DNA of 6,162 nt from Prevotella sp. CAG:732 (GCA_000436035.1 FR893258.1:25843-32004); one strand, 5' to 3'. Positions 1-5,798 are shown, counted from the first letter of the stretch. The notes: a model not told the origin generated them from the sequence alone. Numbers and translations are program-made.

Positions 1-186
1 CATCACGTGGTTCTCATCATCGAAAACACGCAATCCAATTACTTTCTTGACGAGCCAATCTACGTCCTCAGAAGTGTCGCTTTCCTCCACTCCGAAGAGG
101 ATAAGATAACCTTGCTGGATGGCAGATTTTACGTCTCCTTCAATGGTGACGGAGGCATGGCTTACACGTTGTATTACGATTCTCAT
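1..186 (-). CDS. dtd: D-aminoacyl-tRNA deacylase, N-terminal 62 codons (partial, runs off left edge)
   Basis: The product hydrolyses the ester bond of D-amino acids mischarged onto tRNA (D-Tyr-tRNA is the classic substrate) and also clears glycine from tRNA-Ala; it acts as a cytoplasmic homodimer. Reading leftward from the ATG at 186-184, the protein begins MRIVIQRVSHASVTIEG, the hallmark N-terminus of the DTD family, and continues with a GYLILFGVEESD strand and a WLVKKVIGLRVFDDE segment, both typical of the family. About 62 of the usual ~150 residues are present. The SxQF(A/T) and GxP active-site motifs are not both visible, because the C-terminal part lies beyond the edge. An AGAAGG at 191-196 sits only 4 bases before the ATG and may serve as a short-spaced ribosome binding site. 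The gene follows uvrC on the same strand after 123 bp and appears to have its own promoter. I recall the order uvrC-dtd from other Bacteroidales. Confidence 0.93.
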   Translation of the reverse strand, partial: MRIVIQRVSHASVTIEGDVKSAIQQGYLILFGVEESDTSEDVDWLVKKVIGLRVFDDENHVM

Positions 187-265
187 ATTACCTTCTTTTC
201 TTTTTCTTGTTTTGTATGAATGGGAGTCTGCACCTAACGTAATATATAGAGCGCTTTTCCTACTG

Positions 266-273
266 CAAATATA
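266..273 (-). promoter_or_regulatory. Probable dtd promoter, Bacteroidetes -7 element
   Basis: On the minus strand this reads TATATTTG followed by C, an exact match to the Bacteroidetes -7 consensus TAnnTTTG. It lies in the 123-bp uvrC-dtd gap and would start a transcript near position 256-260, giving dtd a leader of about 70 bases. No clear TTTG -33 element is found 19-21 bases upstream, so the call rests on the -7 box and its location. Confidence 0.5.
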
Positions 274-309
274 CGCTTTTTATTTGATATTCCCACCTTT
301 TAGGGGTTG

Positions 310-2169
310 TTATTTTCCGTCAGAAGGATTATTTGCCTCTTTTTGCTGAAAATAGGTGCTCAATAGCTCTGCTTTGTGTGGGCCTAATACCTCTGCGAGA
401 GCTTCCAAACTGGTTTCTTTCATCTTCTTAACGCTCTTGAATTTGTTCAGGAGTGCCTCTTTTGCCTTAGGACCGATGCCCTTGATGTCATCCAATTCCG
501 AGTGCAAGGCATGCTTGGAACGCTTATCTCTATGGAAGGTGATGGCGTATCTATGCACCTCGTCTTGTATCTGCGTAAGCACCTTGAAAAGCTCGCTCTC
601 CGGCGGTAAGGCAATGGTTTGCGGAGGGAAACCATATAGAAGCTCGTTGGTGCGGTGTCGGTCGTCTTTGGCAAGACCGGCAATCGGGATGTCAAGGTGC
701 AATTCACCAACAACTACGTCTCTTACCACGTCCATTTGTCCCTTTCCACCATCGGTGATGATGAGGTCGGGAAGTGGCGTTTCTTCCTCTATCATGCGGC
801 TATATCTGCGTCTTACCACCTCTTTCATGGAGGCGTAATCATCAGGACCAACTACCGTCTTGATATTGTATTTGCGATAATCCTTGCGGGATGGTTTCAT
901 TCCTTTATATACGATGCAGCCAGCCACGGCGTCAGTTCCCGAAATATTGGAGTTATCAAAGCATTCTATCTGATATGGAAGCTTTGGAAGCTTTAGTTTT
1001 GCCTGTAGCTCCTTCATCAAGCGAGTCTGTTTTTGCTCAGGATTGAGCTTTTCGGCTTGTTTGAGGCGGTCGAATTTATACTGCTTGCCGTTCATCTCTG
1101 ATAGGTCTAGAAGATGCTTCTTGTCGCCTCTTTGCGGCACGAAGAAAGAGGCATCTTTCAACTTCCATTCCATCTCGAAAGGTACGATAATCTCTTTGGC
1201 TGTGGAGTGGAAACGCTCCCGAATCTCTGGAATGGCAGTAATCAGCAGTTCCTCGTCGCTCTCTTCCAACTTGCGCTTATATTCGTAGGTGAAGCTTTGG
1301 TTGATAGTTCCGTTTTTCACGTGAATATAGTTGATAAAAGCGTTCTTGTTGGCATCATCGTTGACGATGGTAAAGACATCGACGTCTGTAATGGTATGGC
1401 TTACCACCTCGCTTTTAGTCTCAAATTCGTCGAGCAACAAGTACTTCCTTTTATATTCCTCAGCTACCTCAAACTTGAGGATTTCGGCGTTTTTCATCAT
1501 CATATCATAGAGATATTTGCTCACTTCACGTGTGTTTCCCTTCAAAATCTCGCGGGCTTGACGCATGTTTTCTTGGTACTCCTCGTAGCTTTGCTTGTTG
1601 ATGCAAGGAGCACCGCAATTATGGATATGATAATCTAGACAAGCCTTGTATTTGCCTTCTGCGATACCTTCTTTTGTGATTGGAAATCGACAAGTACGAG
1701 GTTTGTAGAGCTTCTTGATGACCTCCAAAACGGCATACATACTGCCGATGTGAGGGTAAGGGCCAAAGAACGTGCCGAATTTCTTGTTGATGTTTCTGGT
1801 CTTGAAAATACGAGGAAAATACTCGTTGGTGACGCAAATGGAAGGGTAAGTTTTGCCGTCTTTCAGCAAAACATTATATCTAGGATTGTACTTCTTGATA
1901 AGACTATTTTCCAATAAAAGTGCATCCTCCTCAGTATTTACCACTGTATAGGAGATGTCGTGAATCTTAGATACGAGCACTTTTGTCTTGTATCTATCCA
2001 CTTCCTTGTGAAAATAAGAAGAAACACGTCTTTTGAGGTTTTTCGCCTTTCCTACATATATAATAGTATGGTTCTCGTCATAGTATTGGTAGCTGCCAGG
2101 CTTCTCCGGCATACTCAATACGATGTTCTTTAACTTGGCTATTCTTTCCTCGTTTTCTTTCTTTGTCAT
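310..2169 (-). CDS. uvrC: Excinuclease ABC subunit C (UvrC)
   Basis: This is the dual-incision endonuclease of UvrABC nucleotide excision repair, cutting on both sides of a bulky lesion bound by UvrB. At 619 residues it is normal length and shows every expected module. The N-terminal GIY-YIG nuclease has GSY at 25-27, YVG at 38-40 and the NLKRRV stretch at 44-49 that carries the catalytic arginine, with Glu87 in DALLLENSLIKK. Next comes a cysteine cluster (Cys160, 177, 185, 189) equivalent to the reported iron-sulphur ligands of UvrC. A degenerate UVR (UvrB-binding) helix lies around 230-250. The endonuclease-V/RNase-H-like domain has Asp405 (ECFDNSNISG), Asp473 (ITDGGKGQ) and His539 (DEVHRYA). 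A helix-hairpin-helix tail covers about 560-612 (IKGIGPKAK). The ATG at 2169 is supported by an AAAGGAG 8 bases upstream. It lies 146 bp after apt on the same strand, with no recognisable promoter of its own. The gap contains a parS site. Confidence 0.98.
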   Translation of the reverse strand: MTKKENEERIAKLKNIVLSMPEKPGSYQYYDENHTIIYVGKAKNLKRRVSSYFHKEVDRYKTKVLVSKIHDISYTVVNTEEDALLLENSLIKKYNPRYNVLLKDGKTYPSICVTNEYFPRIFKTRNINKKFGTFFGPYPHIGSMYAVLEVIKKLYKPRTCRFPITKEGIAEGKYKACLDYHIHNCGAPCINKQSYEEYQENMRQAREILKGNTREVSKYLYDMMMKNAEILKFEVAEEYKRKYLLLDEFETKSEVVSHTITDVDVFTIVNDDANKNAFINYIHVKNGTINQSFTYEYKRKLEESDEELLITAIPEIRERFHSTAKEIIVPFEMEWKLKDASFFVPQRGDKKHLLDLSEMNGKQYKFDRLKQAEKLNPEQKQTRLMKELQAKLKLPKLPYQIECFDNSNISGTDAVAGCIVYKGMKPSRKDYRKYNIKTVVGPDDYASMKEVVRRRYSRMIEEETPLPDLIITDGGKGQMDVVRDVVVGELHLDIPIAGLAKDDRHRTNELLYGFPPQTIALPPESELFKVLTQIQDEVHRYAITFHRDKRSKHALHSELDDIKGIGPKAKEALLNKFKSVKKMKETSLEALAEVLGPHKAELLSTYFQQKEANNPSDGK

Positions 2170-2177
2170 ACTCGTAA

Positions 2178-2184
2178 CTCCTTT
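2178..2184 (-). promoter_or_regulatory. Shine-Dalgarno of uvrC
   Basis: On the minus strand this is AAAGGAG, separated by 8 bases from the uvrC ATG, a canonical ribosome binding site that fixes the start codon. It stands out because mnmG, apt, frdC and frdA show only A/T-rich leaders here. Its AAAGG half can pair with a CCTTT just upstream (complement of 2189-2193) around a four-base loop, which would partly hide it in the RNA. Confidence 0.7.
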
Positions 2185-2208
2185 GTTTAAAGGGATTTTA
2201 TGTTGGCT

Positions 2209-2224
2209 TGTTTCACGTGAAACT
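2209..2224. other. parS centromere site, 15/16 match (ParB-binding)
   Basis: The sequence TGTTTCACGTGAAACT differs from the canonical chromosomal parS TGTTTCACGTGAAACA only at the last base; the inner 14 bp (2210-2223) form a perfect palindrome. ParB dimers load here as CTP-dependent clamps and spread, then interact with ParA and SMC for origin segregation; this is known for the family, not shown here. It lies between apt and uvrC, 39 bases upstream of the uvrC ATG, outside any coding sequence. A second, perfect copy lies 781 bp to the right. A 14-bp match to a known functional palindrome in a short gap is very unlikely by chance. Confidence 0.88.
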
Positions 2225-2235
2225 TTGTGCGTGGC

Positions 2236-2248
2236 AACACCTGGTGTT
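2236..2248. repeat. Short inverted repeat AACACC-T-GGTGTT
   Basis: Perfect 6-bp arms flank a single central base, 11 bp beyond the 2209-2224 parS. The geometry is that of a protein-binding operator rather than an RNA hairpin, since a one-base loop cannot close. The binding factor is unknown. It could also be chance, because a 6-bp interrupted palindrome in a 146-bp gap is only mildly unusual. Confidence 0.4.
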
Positions 2249-2256
2249 TCTAAACG

Positions 2257-2297
2257 AATACTCCTAGGATTGCCAAGGGCGCACCTAGGAGCGTATT
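2257..2297 (-). repeat. Strong inverted repeat / RNA hairpin between apt and uvrC
   Basis: Perfect 8-bp arms, CTCCTAGG at 2261-2268 and CCTAGGAG at 2284-2291, enclose 15 bases. With a two-base bulge (2292-2293) the outer AATA (2257-2260) pairs with TATT (2294-2297), and TGC (2271-2273) can pair with GCA (2281-2283) inside. In an apt-uvrC transcript it would begin about 18 bases after the apt stop. No uridine run follows on the minus strand, so it is not a standard intrinsic terminator. It may be an RNA-stabilising or processing structure that protects the apt 3' end. Confidence 0.6.
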
Positions 2298-2315
2298 TCT
2301 GGTTCTTTTTGCCGT

Positions 2316-2846
2316 TTACAACTGCATCAAGGTAGATACCTCGACATCATCATCAAAGATCTTTCTGCCTTCGAAATTCTCGTTGACAAGTTCAATGATG
2401 AAGTTAGCGTAAACCTTCTTTGGATGGAATTTCTTCACCAAATCGCAAGCTGCTTTCATCGTTCCGCCAGTGGCGAGGAGGTCATCGTGAAGTAGTACTA
2501 CGTCGTTTTCATTGATGGCATCTTCGTGGATTTCGATGGTGTCGATACCATACTCCTTGGCATAACTTTCCTGTACGGTCTTGCATGGAAGTTTGCCTGG
2601 CTTTCTGCACAAAACGACTCCTGCGCCGAGGCGAATAGCCAAGGCGGAAGACATGACGAAGCCGCGTGATTCGATGCCTACAATCTTGGTGATTCCTTTG
2701 TCTTTGTAAAGTTCATACATCTCGTCGCTGATCTCTTTGAGAGCTGCGGGATTCTTGAATAGGGTGGTGACATCACGGAAGTTGACTCCCTTGATTGGCC
2801 AATCTGGTATGCAACGCAGATTGTCTAATAATAGCTGATTGTTCAT
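2316..2846 (-). CDS. apt: Adenine phosphoribosyltransferase
   Basis: The enzyme salvages adenine by condensing it with PRPP to give AMP and pyrophosphate in the cytoplasm. The 176-residue protein matches the usual bacterial APRT length (170-180). It opens with the family's PDWPIKGVNFRD segment (14-25). The GIESRGF motif (57-63) and the flexible-loop region RKPGKLP (81-87) follow. The PRPP-binding signature HDDLLATGGT is at 120-129, with the paired acidic residues Asp121-Asp122 and the phosphate-binding ATGGT loop intact. The ATG at 2846 has only an A-rich leader with no well-spaced Shine-Dalgarno, as is common in Bacteroidetes. It lies 169 bp after mnmG and 146 bp before uvrC on the same strand. 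A parS site sits in each of these two gaps. No TAnnTTTG promoter is visible in the upstream gap, so transcription from the mnmG promoter is likely. The enzyme has no known link to segregation, and its position between parS sites is probably incidental. Confidence 0.98.
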   Translation of the reverse strand: MNNQLLLDNLRCIPDWPIKGVNFRDVTTLFKNPAALKEISDEMYELYKDKGITKIVGIESRGFVMSSALAIRLGAGVVLCRKPGKLPCKTVQESYAKEYGIDTIEIHEDAINENDVVLLHDDLLATGGTMKAACDLVKKFHPKKVYANFIIELVNENFEGRKIFDDDVEVSTLMQL

Positions 2847-2896
2847 CTTCTTTTTATGTTATTTATTGTTTGTTTTTTCTTCGTTCTAAACACATT

Positions 2897-2912
2897 TGTT
2901 TCACGATAACTT
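2897..2912. other. Degenerate parS / half-site
   Basis: The first nine bases, TGTTTCACG, match the canonical parS exactly, but the right arm has decayed (ATAACTT), for 11 of 16 matches overall. It lies in the apt leader, 93 bp to the left of the perfect parS at 2990-3005. ParB affinity for such a site would be low on its own. It may be a decayed duplicate or chance. Confidence 0.3.
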
Positions 2913-2989
2913 CAAGTAAAACTTTAACCATAATTTGGTTGATGCAACCTGAGCTAACCGCCTTATAGTCAAAAGTTTTATCATTTGCG

Positions 2990-3005
2990 TGTTTCACGTG
3001 AAACA
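2990..3005. other. parS centromere site, perfect 16/16 match (ParB-binding)
   Basis: TGTTTCACGTGAAACA is identical to the canonical 16-bp chromosomal parS palindrome first defined in Bacillus subtilis and found near the origin in many phyla. It starts the ParB nucleoprotein complex used in origin segregation and SMC loading. It lies in the mnmG-apt gap, only 10 bases past the mnmG stop codon. As RNA the same bases would form a 6-bp stem with an ACGU loop, but no uridine run follows, so a terminator role is unlikely. parA and parB themselves are not in the window. Confidence 0.95.
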
Positions 3006-3015
3006 TCGTGCAGCG

Positions 3016-4887
3016 TTATCTTCCGAGTAGCACGAGCATCACGTTGATGTCGCTAGGCGAAACGCCAGGGATGCGGCTTGCTTGTGCCAAGGTCTCTGGG
3101 TCGATTCTTTCGAGCTTTTGGCGACCTTCTGTGGAGATTTCGTGCAGTTCGGAATACTTGAAGCGTCCCTTGATCTTGATATTCTCCAAGCGGTGCATCT
3201 TGTCGGCAATCAGTTTCTCTCGCTCGATATATCCCTTGTACTTCATTTTGATTTCCGCTGCTTCTGCGATCTCTTCTTTTCGATTGCTTGGTGCGTCCAT
3301 CGCAGCTTTTAAGTCGGGGATGATTTCTGAGAGATTCTGTAGGTTCAGATGTGGACGAGCCACAAGGTCGATCAGTTTGCAACCTGCTCGAAGTGGAGTT
3401 GTACCGAGTGCCTCAAGTTTTGGATTGATCTCATCTTTCTTGATAGGGTAGTTGGCACAGAAATCGATGATTTTTTCGATACCTTCTTTTTTCTCCATCC
3501 ACCAATCGTATCGGTCACGTTTGGCAATTCCCAGTTCGTATGCTTTTTCTGTGAGTCGAGCGTCGGCATCGTCTTGACGGAGCAAGATGCGGTATTCGGC
3601 TCTGGAAGTGAACATGCGATATGGTTCATCGACTCCCTTAGTGGTGAGGTCATCGATAAGAACGCCAATGTAACTTTCGTCTCTTTGCATCTCAAAGGTC
3701 TTGTCGCCTACGCAGTGGAGAGCGGCGTTGATTCCTGCGACGGTGCCTTGGCCGCCTGCTTCCTCGTAACCGGTCGTTCCGTTCACTTGTCCTGCAAAGA
3801 ACAAACCCTTGATGATTTTCGACTCCAACGAATGTTTGAGTTGGGTAGGGTCGAAGTAATCGTATTCGATAGCATAGCCCGGACGGTATATCTTCGCGTC
3901 ACTAAGAGCAGGTATCTCATGGAGTGCCTTCAACTGGATGTCCATTGGCATACTAGATGAAAAACCGTTCAGGTACATCTCGTTGGTGTCCTCACCCTCT
4001 GGCTCCAAGAAGAGTGGATGCTGATTCTTGTCGGGGAAGGTGACGAGCTTCGTTTCGATACTTGGACAATAGCGAGGGCCTGTGCTTTGAATCTGACCAT
4101 TATATAAAGGTGAGTCGGCAAGTCCGCTTTTCAAAATCTCGTGTACTTTATTATTAGTATAGCAAGTCCAGCAAGGAAGCTGCTTCAGTACGCGATGCTT
4201 GCCCATATAAGAGAACTGGTGGAAGTCGCAGTCTCCAGGTTGCTCCTCCATGTCCTCGAAATGGACGCTGCGTTTGTCGATGCGAACCGGCGTGCCTGTC
4301 TTCATTCTGGCAGAAGTGATGCCCCATCTGGTGATGCTTTCTGTAAAGTTGTGTACGGCAGGTTCTGCGCATCTTCCACCTTCCACCATCTTTCTGCCCA
4401 CGTGCATCAAACCATTGAGGAAGGTGCCGGCGGTGACGATGATGCTCTTGGCAAAGAACTCTGCGCCCCAGATGGTGCGCACGCCGATTGCCTCTCCATT
4501 CTCCACGAGGAGTTCGTCGGCTTGGTCTTGCCAGATGTCGAGGTTGTCCGTGTGGTCGAGGATGGTCCTCCATTCCCAGATGAATTTGCCACGGTCGCAT
4601 TGGGCGCGAGGGCTCCATACGGCAGGTCCCTTTCCTATGTTGAGCATGCGGAACTGGATGGCCGTCTTGTCGGTCACGATACCCATCTGTCCGCCGAGGG
4701 CGTCAATCTCTCTAACGATCTGCCCCTTGGCGATGCCGCCGACGGCAGGGTTGCAGCTCATCTGTCCGATTTTGTTCATGTCCATCGTTATCAAGCAGGT
4801 CTTGGCTCCCATGTTGGCAGCGGCAGCCGCCGCCTCACATCCGGCGTGTCCTCCACCGATAACGAGTACGTCATACTTGAAAATCAT
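3016..4887 (-). CDS. mnmG: tRNA uridine-5-carboxymethylaminomethyl modification enzyme MnmG (GidA)
   Basis: With MnmE, this FAD- and NADH-dependent enzyme installs the (carboxymethyl)aminomethyl group at C5 of wobble uridine 34 in certain tRNAs, using methylene-tetrahydrofolate. At 623 residues it is full length. The Rossmann dinucleotide motif GGGHAGCEAA is at 11-20. The family signature SCNPAVGGIAKG follows (43-54, Cys44). The second conserved motif GPRYCPSIETK (269-279) carries Cys273, equivalent to the essential cysteine. FAGQVNGTTGYEEAGGQG lies at 363-380. The helical C-terminal domain that contacts MnmE covers about 550-623 and ends with the typical ASRIPGVSPSDINVML segment. The ATG at 4887 is the natural start, four residues before the first beta-strand; there is no Shine-Dalgarno. 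It is divergent from frdC across 224 bp. The gene is a frequent neighbour of replication origins (its old name gidA comes from that), which fits the parS just past its stop codon. Confidence 0.98.
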   Translation of the reverse strand: MIFKYDVLVIGGGHAGCEAAAAAANMGAKTCLITMDMNKIGQMSCNPAVGGIAKGQIVREIDALGGQMGIVTDKTAIQFRMLNIGKGPAVWSPRAQCDRGKFIWEWRTILDHTDNLDIWQDQADELLVENGEAIGVRTIWGAEFFAKSIIVTAGTFLNGLMHVGRKMVEGGRCAEPAVHNFTESITRWGITSARMKTGTPVRIDKRSVHFEDMEEQPGDCDFHQFSYMGKHRVLKQLPCWTCYTNNKVHEILKSGLADSPLYNGQIQSTGPRYCPSIETKLVTFPDKNQHPLFLEPEGEDTNEMYLNGFSSSMPMDIQLKALHEIPALSDAKIYRPGYAIEYDYFDPTQLKHSLESKIIKGLFFAGQVNGTTGYEEAGGQGTVAGINAALHCVGDKTFEMQRDESYIGVLIDDLTTKGVDEPYRMFTSRAEYRILLRQDDADARLTEKAYELGIAKRDRYDWWMEKKEGIEKIIDFCANYPIKKDEINPKLEALGTTPLRAGCKLIDLVARPHLNLQNLSEIIPDLKAAMDAPSNRKEEIAEAAEIKMKYKGYIEREKLIADKMHRLENIKIKGRFKYSELHEISTEGRQKLERIDPETLAQASRIPGVSPSDINVMLVLLGR

Positions 4888-4912
4888 AATCTATACTTTT
4901 TCTAATTTTCGG

Positions 4913-4949
4913 CAAAAGTAAGAAATTTAATTGAAATTTTAGCAAAAAA
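4913..4949 (-). promoter_or_regulatory. Probable mnmG promoter
   Basis: On the minus strand a TTTTTTG (-33 region, 4943-4949) is followed after 22 bases by TACTTTTG (-7 element, 4913-4920), an exact TAnnTTTG. The spacing is about 3 bases longer than the usual 19-20. Transcription would start near 4903-4908, giving a leader of about 20 bases. Confidence 0.6.
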
Positions 4950-4951
4950 CT

Positions 4952-4982
4952 TTTGATAAATCACGAATTTATAGTAATTTTG
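4952..4982 (+). promoter_or_regulatory. frdC operon promoter (Bacteroidetes sigma-ABfr type)
   Basis: TTTG at 4952-4955, 19 bases, then TAATTTTG at 4975-4982: both elements and their spacing match the Bacteroidetes housekeeping promoter exactly. Transcription would begin around 4987-4991, leaving a leader of about 120 bases before frdC. The -33 box is only 2 bp from the -33 region of the opposing mnmG promoter, so the two may compete for polymerase. Confidence 0.75.
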
Positions 4983-4984
4983 CA

Positions 4985-5111
4985 GCAAACTTGTGGAAAT
5001 ATACCTATAAGTGGGTATTGCAGATTGCGATAATTTGTTTAGAGCAAGTTGGCGACAATAAAAGGAAATAAATTAGTTTCAAACAGTTAAATATTTAAAA
5101 ATCAATCATTT
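4985..5111 (+). other. 5' leader of the frd operon with possible long-range pairing
   Basis: The predicted leader is AT-rich and unusually long. GCAAACTTG at 4985-4993 can pair with CAAGTTGGC at 5045-5053 over 8 of 9 positions, closing a loop that contains a small ATACC/GGTAT stem. A 12-bp all-AT palindrome (TTAAATATTTAA) lies at 5087-5098. No Shine-Dalgarno precedes the frdC ATG. No known riboswitch class is recognised. If the transcript starts at 4988 or later, the first bases of the pairing are lost. Confidence 0.35.
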
Positions 5112-5798
5112 ATGTGGTTAATCAATTCATCTATTGGTAGAAAAGTAGTGATGTCAGTAACTGGTATTGCGCTTATTCTATTCTTGACATTCCACTGCTG
5201 CATGAATGTTGCTGCTCTCTTCTCAGGAGATGCTTACAACATGATTTGCGAGTTGTTGGGTGCTAACTGGTACGCCGTAGCTGCAACCTTAGGTTTGGCT
5301 GCTTTGGCAGTGATTCACATCGTTTACGCTTTCATCCTGACAGCACAAAACCGTCGTGCTCGTGGTAACCAGCGTTACGAGGTAACAGCTAAGCCAGAGA
5401 AGGTAGAGTGGGCTAGCCAGAACATGTTGGTGCTCGGTATCATCATCGTTCTCGGTTTGTTGCTTCACTTGTTCAACTTCTGGTTCAACATGATGTTTGC
5501 TGAGTTGACAGGTATGTCAGTTGCTCACAACCCAGCAGATGGTTTCGCTTTCATCCAGGACACCTTCGCTAACCCAGTATTCGTAGTTCTCTACATCATC
5601 TGGTTGGTAGCTCTTTGGTTCCACCTCACTCACGGTTTCTGGAGTGCTCTTCAGACACTCGGTTGGAGCGGCAAGATCTGGTTCTGCCGTTGGAAGGTAA
5701 TCGGCATGGTATATACTACCATCTTGATTCTCCTCTTCATCGTTGTCGTATTGGCATTCGCTATCGGTTGTGCTCCATCTTTGTGCTGCGCAGCTTAA
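5112..5798 (+). CDS. frdC: Fumarate reductase/succinate dehydrogenase cytochrome b subunit (SdhC/FrdC b558 family)
   Basis: This is the membrane anchor of complex II; it carries two haems b and passes electrons between menaquinone and the flavoprotein/iron-sulphur pair. In anaerobic Bacteroidales the complex works mainly as a fumarate reductase on the path to succinate. The 228-residue protein has five hydrophobic helices at about 12-36, 55-77, 105-126, 155-176 and 197-220. Histidines fall in the right helices for dihaem ligation: His28 (TFHCCMN), His69 (VIHIVYAF), His119 (LLHLFNFW) and His171 or His174 (WFHLTHGFW); assigning the axial ligands is inference. The opening SSIGRKVVMSVTG is characteristic of this family. 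Oddities are a Cys-Cys directly after the first ligand and a cysteine-rich tail (Cys220, 225, 226). Arginine is CGT in five of six cases, suggesting high expression. frdA starts 32 bases after its stop. Confidence 0.95.
   Translation: MWLINSSIGRKVVMSVTGIALILFLTFHCCMNVAALFSGDAYNMICELLGANWYAVAATLGLAALAVIHIVYAFILTAQNRRARGNQRYEVTAKPEKVEWASQNMLVLGIIIVLGLLLHLFNFWFNMMFAELTGMSVAHNPADGFAFIQDTFANPVFVVLYIIWLVALWFHLTHGFWSALQTLGWSGKIWFCRWKVIGMVYTTILILLFIVVVLAFAIGCAPSLCCAA

Noticed and set aside
4..9. CACGTG core inside dtd as another parS
   Set aside because: The flanks do not match parS. The same applies to the CACGTG cores at 1527-1532 and 4399-4404.
291..309. uvrC terminator just after the stop codon (CCCC...GGTGGG)
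   Set aside because: Only three consecutive pairs form without a bulge, and no uridine tract follows.
2926..2949. Two overlapping 5-bp hairpins (AACCA/TGGTT and GGTTG/CAACC) that could act as an attenuator before apt
   Set aside because: The stems are only 5 bp and there is no uridine run or leader peptide. Too weak to claim.
2944..2961. tRNA-like 5' segment (minus strand GGCGGTTAGCTCAGG) in the mnmG-apt gap
   Set aside because: It resembles the start and D-arm of a tRNA, but no anticodon stem, T-arm (GGTTCGA) or matching acceptor strand follows. Coincidence or an unrecognisable relic.
4141..4905. 254-codon open frame antisense to mnmG
   Set aside because: It is a shadow of the mnmG reading frame: it starts inside the gene, resembles no family, and mnmG has all its conserved motifs.
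4951..4964. FNR-type anaerobic regulator site (TTGAT...ATCA) at the frd promoter
   Set aside because: The arms TGAT and ATCA are separated by 2 bases instead of the required 4, and the outer bases do not fit.
4992..5000. DnaA box and thus oriC in the 4888-5111 gap
   Set aside because: Only one 7-of-9 match (ATTTCCACA on the minus strand) was seen; an origin needs a cluster of good boxes. Two strong promoters explain the AT-richness.
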